Position numbers and translations under genes: made by a program. The notes under the pieces are model-generated. The model did not search any database. It was not told the DNA's origin and saw only the letters and a list, made by a program, of their open reading frames with translations. DNA of 64,000 nucleotides, taken from the NCBI GenBank assembly GCA_031359995.1, contig JANMAT010000127.1, positions 1 through 64,000 of the forward strand, given 5' to 3'. Origin of the DNA: JANMAT01 sp031359995 (GTDB lineage: Bacteria; Actinomycetota; Acidimicrobiia; Acidimicrobiales; Ilumatobacteraceae). Positions 25,053 through 33,939 of the stretch are shown piece after piece (the first letter of the stretch is position 1; each line of letters begins with the position of its first letter).

Positions 25053-25856
25053 TCACCCCAGCGCGGCGATCAGCTGCTGCGCGAGGTCGTCGTGGAACTG
25101 TCGCGCTGCGGCGTGATCGCCGTGACCGAAGCCGTGCACCTGACCGGGGTACTCGGTGAGCTCCAGCGTGCCACCGGCGGCGGCGTAGTCGGCCACCAGC
25201 GCGTCGAGCATGGCCGCCGGCACGTTCAGGTCGGCGCCGGCCCGCACCAGCCACACCGGCGGCAGCCAGCGGGCCCGACCGGTGTGCAGCAGCGTGGAGA
25301 TGGAGGCCGCCTCCATGGTGGCCTCGTCACCGAAGTAGGCCTGCGAGGAGCGCACGAGTGCGGTGGGGTGGAAGGTCTGCCCGTCGGGCACCGGGTGGCC
25401 GATGCGACCCTGCGCGTAGCGGTAGCGGGCCAATGGGTCGACGGGCGGCCACAGCGCGGCGACGAACGGCACCTCGACCTCGGTGAGGGAGGCGTGCAGG
25501 GCCAGGTGGCCGCCGCTGGAGCTGCCCATCAGGGCGACGCGTGCCGGGTCGACCCGCAGCCGCTCGGCCTCGGCTCGCACCCAGCGCACGCCGTGGGCCA
25601 CGTCGTCGACGGCGGCCGGGTGGTGGGCGACGCGACCGTCGCGGAACTCGATGGCGACCACCACGAACCCGGCGGCGGCCACCGCCCGGCAGTAGGTGTC
25701 GCTGTGGGTGCGGTCGCCCATGGCCCACGCGCCGCCGTGCACGTTCACCACGGCGGCACCCGACCGTGCGGCGCTGGTCGCGTCGGGCGGCTGGTAGATG
25801 CGGGCCAGCATCCCGTCGTGCCACACCTCGTCACGCCATTCGACGGTGTCGCTCAC
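25053..25856 (-). CDS. Alpha/beta hydrolase (lipase/esterase-like), 267 aa
   Basis: The oxyanion motif HGGAWAMGD, nucleophile elbow MGSSSGGHLA and catalytic His in GQVHGFGHGD place it in the hormone-sensitive-lipase-like group. A candidate acid lies in VRAGADLNVP. GTG 25856 overlaps the stop of the upstream acyl-CoA-dehydrogenase-like gene (GTGA), so they form one operon. An intact catalytic set suggests an active carboxylesterase. It converges on the F420 gene with a 3-bp gap. Confidence 0.88.
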   Translation of the reverse strand: MSDTVEWRDEVWHDGMLARIYQPPDATSAARSGAAVVNVHGGAWAMGDRTHSDTYCRAVAAAGFVVVAIEFRDGRVAHHPAAVDDVAHGVRWVRAEAERLRVDPARVALMGSSSGGHLALHASLTEVEVPFVAALWPPVDPLARYRYAQGRIGHPVPDGQTFHPTALVRSSQAYFGDEATMEAASISTLLHTGRARWLPPVWLVRAGADLNVPAAMLDALVADYAAAGGTLELTEYPGQVHGFGHGDHAAARQFHDDLAQQLIAALG

Positions 25857-27022
25857 AGCAGGCTCCGATCGTGCTCGAGGCCGAGCAGGTAGCGGCCGAC
25901 GTTCTCGAAGTGCGAGGGCCGGGCGAACAGCTGCTGGCTCATCACGTGCAGGTCCTGGAAGGTGCGGTGCAGCGGCGACGGCTGGAAGATGCCGCTGGTG
26001 CCGGCGGCGCGGTAGAGGGCGTCGACCACGCCCAGCGCGGTCTCCATGGCCGACGTGACGGCCAGGCGCGCCTCGGCCCGCTCGTCGAGGGTGACACCGG
26101 CGTCCGATGCCGCCGCGTCGAGCAGCAGGTCGATGATCCACCGCTGGTAGGCGTGGGCGGCGCGCAGCGCGCTGTGGGCCCGGGCGATGGCCTGGTGCGT
26201 GGTGGCCATCTCCCGCATCGGCGTGCGCGTCTGGGCCGCCGTCTTGCCGCCGGCCAGTTCGGTGAAGGCGGCCAGCGCGCCCGCGGCGCCGCCGAGGGCC
26301 AGGCTGGCGAACTGCACGTGGGCGTAGGTGAGGGCCGGCACGCGGAACGACGGTGCTGCGCTCCGCGGTGCCTTCTCCCACATGGGCAGCGTCCGCTCGG
26401 CGGGCACGAACGTCTCGGCCAGCGTGTAGGTCTGCGAGCCGGTGCCCCGCATGCCCGTCACGTCCCACGTGTCGGTGAGCGTCACTGCGTCGCGGGGCAC
26501 CAGGCACGACATCATGGCGAACAGCCCGGCCCGGGTGGTGACCCGCTCGCCGTGGTCGAACACCATGGCCCGGGCGTCGAACCACGACGCGTGCAGGCAG
26601 CCACTGGCGAAGCCCCACTGCCCGCTCACGAGGAAGCCACCGTCGACCGCGTCGGCGCGCGGCGTGCCCACCGGGAAGCCGGCGGCCACCACCGATGCCG
26701 GGGTGGCGAAGACCTCGGAGGCCGTCGCGGCGGGCAGGCGCGGCCCGAAGTTGAACGCCGACGAACCGGCCTGCACGAACAGCCAGCCGGTGCTCACGTC
26801 GGCACCGCCGAGGATGCCGGCGATGGCAGCGCCGTCGCGCAGGTCGCAGGCGGCGCCGCCCACCTCGCTCGGTCCGCAGGCGCGGAACAGGTCGGCGTCC
26901 ACGAGGGCTCGATGGGCGATCGGGGTCAGCCGGCCGCCGCGGTGGATCGCCTCGCTCTCGTCGGCGATCGTGGGCGCGATGGTGCGCGCTCGTCCGACGG
27001 GACCATCCCCATTGGTCGTCAT
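25853..27022 (-). CDS. Acyl-CoA dehydrogenase-fold flavin monooxygenase/hydroxylase-like protein, 389 aa
   Basis: Acyl-CoA-dehydrogenase fold of the group-D flavin monooxygenase type (HsaA/PigA-like): FRACGPSEVGGAACDL, ILGGADVSTGWLFVQAGS, SGQWGFASGCLHASWF, DTWDVTGMRGTGSQTY, and SPLHRTFQDLHVMSQQLF at the C-terminus. It lacks the Glu-containing C-terminal block of beta-oxidation dehydrogenases. Members usually need a separate flavin reductase, which is not adjacent. ATG 27022. First gene of a two-gene operon with the esterase. Confidence 0.88.
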   Translation of the reverse strand: MTTNGDGPVGRARTIAPTIADESEAIHRGGRLTPIAHRALVDADLFRACGPSEVGGAACDLRDGAAIAGILGGADVSTGWLFVQAGSSAFNFGPRLPAATASEVFATPASVVAAGFPVGTPRADAVDGGFLVSGQWGFASGCLHASWFDARAMVFDHGERVTTRAGLFAMMSCLVPRDAVTLTDTWDVTGMRGTGSQTYTLAETFVPAERTLPMWEKAPRSAAPSFRVPALTYAHVQFASLALGGAAGALAAFTELAGGKTAAQTRTPMREMATTHQAIARAHSALRAAHAYQRWIIDLLLDAAASDAGVTLDERAEARLAVTSAMETALGVVDALYRAAGTSGIFQPSPLHRTFQDLHVMSQQLFARPSHFENVGRYLLGLEHDRSLL

Positions 27023-27100
27023 GGCCGCAGCGTACGCGGCGCGTCGAGGCGTCGCCCGGTTCTAGCAGGGCGGACCCGATGGCACGCCCGTCGCGGCTGG

Positions 27101-27193
27101 TCAGGCGTCGCGGCGGCGGAGCACGGCGCCGGTCACCAGCACGACCACGCCGAACACGGCCACCTTGGCGGCGAGCACCAGCAGTCGTTGCGA
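27101..27193 (-). pseudogene. Hydrophobic 3' remnant of a lost membrane gene
   Basis: The minus-strand frame ending at 27101 encodes one strong membrane span followed by a basic stop-transfer tail (VAVFGVVVLVTGAVLRRRDA). No ATG or GTG start or Shine-Dalgarno sequence precedes it in a sensible position. The frame closes at a TGA just upstream, next to the nitroreductase gene. It looks like the C-terminal anchor of a deleted gene, or a 25-residue peptide from an internal GTG. Confidence 0.3.
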
Positions 27194-27287
27194 CGTGGTG
27201 CAGCGGGAAGCGCCGGCGCCGTTCGGGCCGAGGAAGCGACGGTGACAGGAGCAGACGCGATCTTGCCGATCGCCCGGCGGTGCGCCG

Positions 27288-28124
27288 TCAGCTCAGGTCG
27301 AAGCCGCGCCGGCGCAGGAAGCGGGCCAGCTGGTCGCGCTCGCGGTGGGCGACCATGCGCGACTTCTCCACCGACCAACCCCAGCGGTCGGCCACGCCGA
27401 ACCGGTCGGCGCCCGCCTGCTGGGCGGCGGGCGGCACGTAGTCGCCGAACCGCCGTCGGTCGTAGTCGGCGATCTGCTCGGCCGCCTCGCTGTCGTCGTA
27501 GCGGTCGTGGTGCACCGTGACCGTCATCGGCAACCGGGGTGACAGGCGCTGCTCGGCCGCCGGCCACCCCACGCACATGCCGGCCAGCGGGAACACGTGG
27601 TCGGGCAGCGCCACGATGTCGGCGACGGCGTCGATGTGGTTGCGCAACACGCTGATGGCGCACGTGCCGAGGCCCACCGCTTCGGCGGTCCAGACGAAGC
27701 TCGACAGGTGCATCGCGGCATCCGACGCGGCGTTGAGGAACGCGTCGAGGTGGTCGTTGGCGAAGCCCGTGCCGGCCCGCTCGGCCACGACGCGGATGCG
27801 ATGGCTGTCGCCGCAGAACACGAGGAAGCGCGCCGCGGAGGAGATCCACGGCATCGACGGGATGAGCGTGGCCAGCGCGGCGCGTCGGTCGGGGTCGTCG
27901 ACCACGATGACCGAGCACTGCTGCAGGTCCGACTTCGACGGCGTCGAGAACGTGGCCGCCAGCACCAGTTCGAGCAAGGAGTCATCGACGGGGTCGGCGG
28001 TGAAGCTGCGACACACGCGGTGGTCCAGCATGCGGGCGACCTGCTCGGCGCCGGAGGCGACCGCGGGCGTGGGCGGCATCGCGGCAGGGTCGAACGCGAA
28101 CCGGCGGGCGATCAGCTCATGCAT
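27288..28124 (-). CDS. Nitroreductase family protein, 278 aa
   Basis: FMN-binding nitroreductase fold: HRVCRSFTADPVDDSLLELVL at the start, ATFSTPSKSDLQQCSVIVV, ASDAAMHLSSFVWTAEAVGLGTC, and VFPLAGMCVGWPA near the end. The RxF motif after the first helix is the FMN-phosphate site. The C-terminal extension (about 60 residues ending FLRRRGFDLS) is longer than in minimal members. ATG 28124; the longer upstream frame lacks family features. Divergent from the Ddn-like gene with a 55-bp gap. Confidence 0.88.
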   Translation of the reverse strand: MHELIARRFAFDPAAMPPTPAVASGAEQVARMLDHRVCRSFTADPVDDSLLELVLAATFSTPSKSDLQQCSVIVVDDPDRRAALATLIPSMPWISSAARFLVFCGDSHRIRVVAERAGTGFANDHLDAFLNAASDAAMHLSSFVWTAEAVGLGTCAISVLRNHIDAVADIVALPDHVFPLAGMCVGWPAAEQRLSPRLPMTVTVHHDRYDDSEAAEQIADYDRRRFGDYVPPAAQQAGADRFGVADRWGWSVEKSRMVAHRERDQLARFLRRRGFDLS

Positions 28125-28179
28125 GGCGCGTTTGTACTCGCTGGCCGCGACGCCGTCCCCATCGGCGTAGCGTGGGCCG

Positions 28180-28620
28180 ATGGACCTCCCTGACGGTGTG
28201 AAGGATCTGCAGCTCAAGGGCATGAACCTGGTGCACCGGTCCCTGCTGCTGGTGTCGGGTGGACGCATCGGGCGCCGGCTCGGGTCGATGCCGGTGGTCG
28301 AGCTCCACACCACCGGCCGCACCAGCGGCAAGCGGCGCTCGGTCATGTTGACCACGCCGGTGCACGACGACGACCGGTGGGTGCTCATCGCGTCGAAGGG
28401 TGGCGACGACCGCGACCCCGACTGGTACCGCAACCTGGTGGCCCGGCCCGAGGCCGAGCTCACCATCGCCGGCACGACGGTGGCGGTGAAGACCCGCACC
28501 GCCACGGCCGCTGAGAAGGCGGAGCTGTGGCCGCAGGTCGTGGCCGCCTACCGCGGCTACGCCGGCTACCAGGCCAAGACCGACCGTGACATCCCCGTGG
28601 TCATCTGCTCGCGACGTTGA
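28180..28620 (+). CDS. Deazaflavin (F420)-dependent nitroreductase, Ddn-like, 146 aa
   Basis: A split-barrel F420 enzyme: MPVVELHTTGRTSGKRRSVML (the TxGRxSGxxR signature), WVLIASKGGDDRDPDWYRNL and RPEAELTIAG. These match the Ddn/FDOR family, which reduces quinones or activates nitroimidazoles in mycobacteria. Length is normal. ATG 28180. The 3' end overlaps the convergent radical SAM gene by 20 bp. It supports an F420-based redox metabolism in this organism. Confidence 0.92.
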   Translation: MDLPDGVKDLQLKGMNLVHRSLLLVSGGRIGRRLGSMPVVELHTTGRTSGKRRSVMLTTPVHDDDRWVLIASKGGDDRDPDWYRNLVARPEAELTIAGTTVAVKTRTATAAEKAELWPQVVAAYRGYAGYQAKTDRDIPVVICSRR

Positions 28621-30175
28621 CCGGCCGTGCATCGATCGTGACCGGCACCGGCATCGGGACCGGTCGGCGGTCGGGCACGGTCGGCGCGGTGAGCCCGGCG
28701 GCCACGCGTTGGGTGTAGTCGTACATCGCCTTGTGCATCACGATGAACGAGAGCGCCTCGGGGATGGCGCTCGGCCGGCGCCGACCGACGCGCCACAGCA
28801 GGCGCCAGCTGAACCGGGCCCGGCGCAGGCCGTGGCGGCCGACGAACAGGCCGAGCACGCCGGGCAGCGTGCGCAGGTCGCGGCGCGACACCGAGGATGC
28901 CGCCGACACGTGCTCGCCCCGGTCGAGCAGGAAGGCAACGGTGCGGTCCTCGTAGGCCCTCCAGTCGTAGAGCTGCAGCAGCAGGTCCCGGTAGCCGTCG
29001 TGCAACTCCGCCGCCGTCATCTGCAGGGGCACGATGTTCGACGGGGCGAACTGGTCGCCGGTCGACAGCTCCAGCAGCCGACCTTCGGCCCGCACGCGTT
29101 CGTGCAGCCGCGTCCCGGGGATGGCCTGGAGCAGACCGGCCATCACGATCGGGATGCGGGCCTGCTGGGCGAAGGCGGCCTGGCGTTCGAAGATGTCGTG
29201 GCCGTCGGCGTCGAAGCCGACGATCATGCCCGCCTGCACCTGGATCCCGTGGTCGTGGAACCGGCGCACGCTCTCGATCAGGTCGCGTCGCGTGTTCTGG
29301 GTCTTGCCGGTCTCGGCCAGCGCGTCCAGGTTGGGGCTCTCGATGCCGACGAACACGGTGCTGAAGTTGGCGTCCCGCATGAGCCTCAGGAGCTCCAGGT
29401 CCTCGGCTACGTCGAGGGAGATCTCGGTGTTGAACTCGAGCGGGTAGCCGTGGAAGCGCCCCCACGCGGCCATGGCGCTGAGCAGCTCCCTGGCCAGCCG
29501 CTTGTTGCCGGCGAAGTTGTCGTCCACGATGAACACCTGCCGGGCGCCCAGGGCGTGGCACTCGTCGATCTCGTCGATCATGTTGGCCACCGACTTCGTA
29601 CGTGGCTTGCGGCCGTACATGGTCGTGATGTCGCAGAACTCGCAGCGGAACGGGCAGCCGCGCGAGAACTGGATCGCCATGGCGTGGTAGCGGTCGACCT
29701 CGATCAGGTCGAAGCGCGGCATCGGTGCGTGGGTCAGGTCGGGGCGTCGCGCCGCCGTGTAGCGCGGGAGGGGGTGCCCGGCCTCCAGGTCGGCCAGGAA
29801 CACCGGCCACGTCTCCTCGGCCTCGCCCACGACGACCACATCGGCGATGGTGGCGGCCTCGTCGGGGAACAACGTGGCGTAGGGGCCACCGATGACCACC
29901 AGGTGACCGTGGGCCCGGAAGCCGCCGGCGAGCTCGTGGATGCGGTCGCGGTGGATCGGGTAGCCGGTGATGCCCACCAGGTCGACGTCGAGGTCGAGCG
30001 GCACCGGGTCGAGGTTCTCGTCGGAGAGGATCAGGTCGTGGCCGGCGGGCGTGAGCCCAGCCACCGTCGGCATCGACAGGTTCGGGAAGATGCAGTCGAC
30101 GGCGAGCAGATCGAGGACCGAGTCGAACGTCCAGAAGCTCGGTGGGTTCCTCGGGGTGACCAGCTGGATCTTCAC
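28601..30175 (-). CDS. B12-binding-domain radical SAM protein, 524 aa
   Basis: The N-terminal cobalamin-binding-like Rossmann region (residues 1-130) includes VDLVGITGYPIHRDRIHELAGG and VVIGGPYATLFPDEA. The radical SAM cluster motif CPFRCEFC has Cys174, Cys178 and Cys181. The barrel includes FIVDDNFAGNKRLARELL and FVGIESPN. The C-terminal part resembles DUF4070 proteins related to HpnR/HpnJ-type lipid-modifying enzymes. Hopanoid or other lipid methylation or rearrangement is possible but not shown. The B12 motif DxHxxG is not obvious. ATG 30175 with a GAGGAG-like Shine-Dalgarno sequence. Confidence 0.9.
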   Translation of the reverse strand: MKIQLVTPRNPPSFWTFDSVLDLLAVDCIFPNLSMPTVAGLTPAGHDLILSDENLDPVPLDLDVDLVGITGYPIHRDRIHELAGGFRAHGHLVVIGGPYATLFPDEAATIADVVVVGEAEETWPVFLADLEAGHPLPRYTAARRPDLTHAPMPRFDLIEVDRYHAMAIQFSRGCPFRCEFCDITTMYGRKPRTKSVANMIDEIDECHALGARQVFIVDDNFAGNKRLARELLSAMAAWGRFHGYPLEFNTEISLDVAEDLELLRLMRDANFSTVFVGIESPNLDALAETGKTQNTRRDLIESVRRFHDHGIQVQAGMIVGFDADGHDIFERQAAFAQQARIPIVMAGLLQAIPGTRLHERVRAEGRLLELSTGDQFAPSNIVPLQMTAAELHDGYRDLLLQLYDWRAYEDRTVAFLLDRGEHVSAASSVSRRDLRTLPGVLGLFVGRHGLRRARFSWRLLWRVGRRRPSAIPEALSFIVMHKAMYDYTQRVAAGLTAPTVPDRRPVPMPVPVTIDARPVNVASR

Positions 30176-30281
30176 GAGGCTCCTCGGTGGGCGGGGGCAC
30201 GTGCCCGTGGAGGAGCGCGCGTCGGTGCGGTACGACCATCACCGAGGATCAGAGCGACAGTGGGTCCAGTGTCGCGACCGG

Positions 30282-30318
30282 CGACCCCGGGGACCAGTGA
30301 CGTTGGTCCCCGGGGTCG
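30282..30318. repeat. 15-bp perfect inverted repeat, strong hairpin
   Basis: CGACCCCGGGGACCA (30282-30296) and its exact complement at 30304-30318 flank a 7-bp spacer. It lies between the radical SAM gene (minus) and the truncated rhodanese gene (plus), ending one base before the rhodanese GTG. It could be an orphaned terminator brought here by a deletion, an operator, or a mobile-element scar. Confidence 0.75.
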
Positions 30319-30319
30319 G

Positions 30320-30655
30320 GTGCTCAGGCCGGCGGTCGACATCCGCGACTTCCGCGAGCTGTACCTGAAGGGGAAGATCCCCGGGGCCTTCCACGCCGAC
30401 CGGGGCATGTTGGAGTTCTGGGTCGACCCCCAGAGCCAGTACTACCGCGACGTCTTCCGGCCCGACCGGCGCTACATCATCTACTGCGCCGGTGGGGGGC
30501 GGTCGGCGCTGGCGGCCAAGGCCATGAAGGACATGGGCTACCCCGACGTGGCCCATCTGGAGAGCGGCTTCGGTGGGTGGGCCGCCGCCGGCCTACCGGT
30601 CGAGGACTGCCAGGCCGGGTCGAAGTGGGTGCTGCGGGCCGACGTCGAAGGGTGA
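30320..30655 (+). CDS. Rhodanese-domain protein, N-terminally truncated, 111 aa
   Basis: The rhodanese core is clear: VDIRDFRELYLKGKIPGAFH, RGMLEFWVDP, RRYIIYCAGGGRSALAAKAM (active-site Cys loop) and HLESGFGGWAAAGLPVE. Family members with this RGMLEFW motif normally have about 30-40 more residues before the first strand. Here the first available start, GTG 30320, comes directly after the palindrome and just before VDIRD. The 5' end seems lost. It may still fold because the catalytic loop is intact, but expression is uncertain. Confidence 0.7.
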   Translation: MLRPAVDIRDFRELYLKGKIPGAFHADRGMLEFWVDPQSQYYRDVFRPDRRYIIYCAGGGRSALAAKAMKDMGYPDVAHLESGFGGWAAAGLPVEDCQAGSKWVLRADVEG

Positions 30656-30674
30656 CGCGGCCCGCCCACCTCCT

Positions 30675-32204
30675 TCAGCGGAGCTGGTCGCCCCACTCGG
30701 TCTCCTTGCGGAGCACCGGCTTGAGCACCTTGCCGCCGGGGTTGCGGGGCAGCGGCTCGGCGCGCAGCGAGATGAACTGCGGCACCTTGAAATCGGCGAT
30801 CTGCTCCTTGGCCCACTGGCGGATGGCGGCGGGATCGGGGTTCGTGCCCGGGCGGGGCACGATCACCGCGCCGACCTTCTCGCCCATCATGCTGTCGGGC
30901 ACGCCGAGCACGGCCACCTCGAACACGTCGGGGTGCTGCACGAGGGCGTTCTCGACCTCGACGCAGTACACGTTCTCGCCGCCGCGGTTCACCATGTCCT
31001 TCATGCGGTCGACGATCTGCACGAAGCCGTCGTCGTCCACCCGGGCCAGGTCGCCGGTGTGCAGCCAGCCGTCCACGAAGGTGTCGGCCGACTGCTCGGG
31101 CTTGTTCCAGTAGCCGGCCACGATGTTCTGACCGCGGATGAGCAGTTCGCCCACGTTCGACGTGGGGTCGACGTCGGCGAGGTCGACCTCCACCACGGGG
31201 GCGGTGAAGCCCACGGTCTCGGGCCGGGCCTCGCAGTACTCGTGGGGCAGGAAGGTGGACACCGACGAGGTCTCGGTGAGGCCGAAGCCGTTGCCGAGCC
31301 GGGCGGCGGGGAAGCTGGCGCGCAGCTTGGCGATCACGTCGGGCGCTGTGGGCGCGCCACCGTAGGTGACCCAGCGCACGGCGCCCATGTCGAAGTCGGC
31401 GAAGTTCGGCTGGTTCATGGCCAGGTAGTAGATGGCCGGTACCGAGGTGAGCATGTTGATCTGCTCGTCGACGATGACCTTCAGGAACAGCTGCACGTCG
31501 AACGCCGGCATGATCACGGTGGTGCCGCCGAGCATCACCGTGATGAGCAGCTGGCTGTTGCACCCCGTCACGTGGAACATGGGCACCGAGATCAGGTTGC
31601 GCAGGCGTACGTCGTCGGTGATCTTGATGACGCGACGGCACGTCTCGCAGTTCGACAGGAAGTTCTCGTGGGTGGTCATCGCCCCCTTGGGGAAGCCGGT
31701 GGTGCCGCTCGTGTAGAAGATGGCGGCCAGGTCCTGCCGGGCGAGGCCCTCGACCACGGTCGGGTCGCCGTCGGGCAGGGGAGCTCCGGGCTCGAACACC
31801 ACGCGGGCGCCGGAATCGGTGAGGACGTACTCGACCTCGCTCTCACTGAAGCGGGTGTTCACCGGCACCGCCACGGCGCCGAGCATCTGGATCCCGAAGA
31901 AGGCGTAGGCCCAGTCGTTGCCGTTGCCGAGCCGGATGGCCACACGATCGCCACGCTGCACGCCCTCGGCCGCCAGGCCGCCGGCCACACGGGTCGACCG
32001 GTCCCACAGCTCCTGGTACGTCGCCCGGGGGCCGCCGATCTCGACGAGGGCCTCCTCGCCGGCGTGGCCGTCGACCGAGGCGCGCAGCATGGCCACGAGC
32101 GACTCGGGCAGGTCGGCGTAGCGGAGCACACCGGTGCTGTCGCGTTCCACCCCGGTCATGTCGAACGGCATGAGTCGCGGTGTGCGACCTTCTTTGACGA
32201 TCAT
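30675..32204 (-). CDS. AMP-dependent acyl-CoA synthetase/ligase, 509 aa
   Basis: A class I adenylating enzyme that makes acyl-CoA from a carboxylic acid. P-loop-like motif YTSGTTGFPKGAM, the A5 region GNGFGLTETSSV, the A7 motif GWLHTGDLARVDDDGFVQIVDRMKDM, and A10 Lys in RNPGGKVLKPVLRKE. Length is typical. It would feed the CoA-transferases, acyl-CoA dehydrogenases and SDRs around it. ATG 32204. Substrate class is probably a medium or aromatic/steroidal acid, by context only. Confidence 0.93.
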   Translation of the reverse strand: MIVKEGRTPRLMPFDMTGVERDSTGVLRYADLPESLVAMLRASVDGHAGEEALVEIGGPRATYQELWDRSTRVAGGLAAEGVQRGDRVAIRLGNGNDWAYAFFGIQMLGAVAVPVNTRFSESEVEYVLTDSGARVVFEPGAPLPDGDPTVVEGLARQDLAAIFYTSGTTGFPKGAMTTHENFLSNCETCRRVIKITDDVRLRNLISVPMFHVTGCNSQLLITVMLGGTTVIMPAFDVQLFLKVIVDEQINMLTSVPAIYYLAMNQPNFADFDMGAVRWVTYGGAPTAPDVIAKLRASFPAARLGNGFGLTETSSVSTFLPHEYCEARPETVGFTAPVVEVDLADVDPTSNVGELLIRGQNIVAGYWNKPEQSADTFVDGWLHTGDLARVDDDGFVQIVDRMKDMVNRGGENVYCVEVENALVQHPDVFEVAVLGVPDSMMGEKVGAVIVPRPGTNPDPAAIRQWAKEQIADFKVPQFISLRAEPLPRNPGGKVLKPVLRKETEWGDQLR

Positions 32205-32289
32205 GATGGCCCCCAGCTCGGCGGCGCTCGTGGAGCGCCTGTCCCGGGTCCCATTGTGGGTCGCCGCCGGTGGCGCGGGCCAGCCGCCC

Positions 32290-32479
32290 TGTGATGGCGG
32301 TGGCGCGCGCCGCCGCCAGGATGATGTCGGCCACGGCGTCGACGTCGGCGCTCGTGGTCTTCCACGACGACACGCTGATGCGCACGGCGGTACCGCCCTG
32401 CCACTGGGTCGGGCCGTCGGGCACCATCAGCTCCACCAGGGCGGCACACCGCCGTGTCGAGGGCGTCAGGGTCGGTCAC
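32290..32479 (-). pseudogene. C-terminal remnant of a PLP-dependent decarboxylase/aminotransferase
   Basis: The frame beginning CAALVELMVPDG and continuing WQGGTAVRISVSSWKTT is the conserved C-terminal strand-helix of group II PLP decarboxylases or class V aminotransferases. Just upstream, GTG 32479 opens another frame (MTDPDALDTAV) that shifts out within a few codons. All of the PLP-binding domain, including the Lys, is absent. The open frame runs on into the acyl-CoA ligase gene, so there is no natural stop. This looks like a gene whose central part has been deleted. Confidence 0.6.
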
Positions 32480-32505
32480 GACCCCAGTCTGCGCTGCCGG
32501 GCTCG

Positions 32506-33858
32506 TCAGTCGGCCACGCTGGCCGGCACCCAGCTGCCATGGAAGCCGTGCGGCACCCGGGGCAGGTGCACGGTGGCGACCGGCTCGTCGCTCATGGTCG
32601 AGGCGTCCATGATCACGAGCTCGCTGGTGTCGGTGGACGCGTCGTGCACGAACGTCATGAGGTAGCCGTCGTCCTCGCTCTGGCCGCCCTCGGCGGGCAC
32701 GAACACCGGCTCGCCGGGCATGCGGCCGCGGCCGAGGTCGATCTCGGTGCGCAGGCCCTTTTCGCGGTCGTACTTCAGGATGGCCCCGTTGGTGGACATC
32801 GGGTCGACGTACGAGAAGTCCTGGGGCACGGCCATGAGGTAGCCGTAGCGGTGCTTCAAGCCCACCACGCTGTCGGCGACACGGGGGAACTCGCCGGAGC
32901 GGTCGTCGACCTGCTCCTCGGTGACCTTGCCGGTGACCGTGTCGATCGTCCAGCGCCAGAACTGCGGCATCGGGAAGTCCATCATCCCGTCGCGCCAGAT
33001 GTGGCTCAGGCGGGCCACGTCGAGGACGATCTTGTCGCCGTCCTCGTAGGAGTTCATGGGGTGGAAGACGTAGCAGGGGTCCAGCTCGAACCAGCGCACG
33101 TCGGCGTCGGTGCCGTTGCGGGGCATCACCCCGAGGCGGGCGGGGTAGTCGTCGTCCCAGCGGATCGGCATCTCGCCCCGCAGCGCCATGTCCAGATCGA
33201 ACACGGCGGGCAGGTCCATGAAGATCACGTGGTTCCGCGTCACGTTGAAGTCGTGCATCATCGTGGGGCCGCCCACGGTGATGGTCTCGGTCTGCACGAG
33301 CTGTCCATCGGCCGACACCCGCAGGTAGCGGAGGTACGGCTCGAGGGCCGAGTAGCCGAAGGCGAGCATCTCGCCGGTGACCGGGCAGATCTTCGGATGG
33401 GCGGTGAACGAACCGGTCAACACTCCACCGAAGTCGGTGGCGCCCACGGTATCGAGCTCGCCGTCGAGCACGTACGGGAAGTGGCCCTCTTCCAACGCCA
33501 GGATCTTGCCGGCATGGCCGACCACGTGGGTGTTGGCCTTCGACGACCGCATGTCCATCGCCACTTCGAGGTCGAGGATGTTGATCGTCGGGTCGGCGAT
33601 GAAGGGCGTCTGCACGTAGCGGTTGCGGTACCACTCGGCCCCGCCGTCGCGCAGGCGTACGCCGTGGATCATGCCGTCGCCGAAGAACGGGTGGTTGCTG
33701 ATGCCGGTGAACGGGTTGGCCCCGTTGCGCAGGTAGCGGCCGTCGAGCTCGCGCGGGATGGTGCCCGTGATGCGCAGCTCGGTGAGCGTGCGCTCCTCCT
33801 GCACTGGCGCCCCGTTGCCCCGCAGGTGTGACGGCACGTTGTTGTCGATGGTGGTCAT
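32506..33858 (-). CDS. Carotenoid cleavage oxygenase family protein, 450 aa
   Basis: A non-haem iron seven-bladed propeller of the RPE65/CCO type. The four Fe-binding His are placed in SFTAHPK, GGPTMMHDF, YVFHPMNS and VPHGFHGSW. The entry motif RYLRNGANPF is typical. It would cleave carotenoids, or stilbene/lignin-like double bonds in some members. ATG 33858 follows GGGGGAGC. A TetR gene is divergent with an 81-bp intergenic holding a palindrome, so TetR probably controls it. Confidence 0.93.
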   Translation of the reverse strand: MTTIDNNVPSHLRGNGAPVQEERTLTELRITGTIPRELDGRYLRNGANPFTGISNHPFFGDGMIHGVRLRDGGAEWYRNRYVQTPFIADPTINILDLEVAMDMRSSKANTHVVGHAGKILALEEGHFPYVLDGELDTVGATDFGGVLTGSFTAHPKICPVTGEMLAFGYSALEPYLRYLRVSADGQLVQTETITVGGPTMMHDFNVTRNHVIFMDLPAVFDLDMALRGEMPIRWDDDYPARLGVMPRNGTDADVRWFELDPCYVFHPMNSYEDGDKIVLDVARLSHIWRDGMMDFPMPQFWRWTIDTVTGKVTEEQVDDRSGEFPRVADSVVGLKHRYGYLMAVPQDFSYVDPMSTNGAILKYDREKGLRTEIDLGRGRMPGEPVFVPAEGGQSEDDGYLMTFVHDASTDTSELVIMDASTMSDEPVATVHLPRVPHGFHGSWVPASVAD

Positions 33859-33917
33859 CTCGAGCTCCCCCTGATTCGCGATTCGGCGCCATGGTACTCC
33901 GGCTGGTGCCGGGTATC

Positions 33918-33928
33918 TACCCCGGGTA
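33918..33928. promoter_or_regulatory. Palindrome in the tetR/oxygenase intergenic region
   Basis: TACCCCGGGTA is an 11-bp palindrome 12 bp before the TetR start, with a partial extra half site GGGTA at 33911-33915. Its position between divergent genes suits a TetR operator. It is short, so the call is tentative. Confidence 0.35.
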
Positions 33929-33939
33929 ACTTCTCCGTC

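Noticed and set aside
28586..30655. A 689-codon plus-strand frame over the radical SAM gene
   Set aside because: Only its last 111 codons (rhodanese) have family similarity; the rest is a shadow of the minus-strand radical SAM gene.
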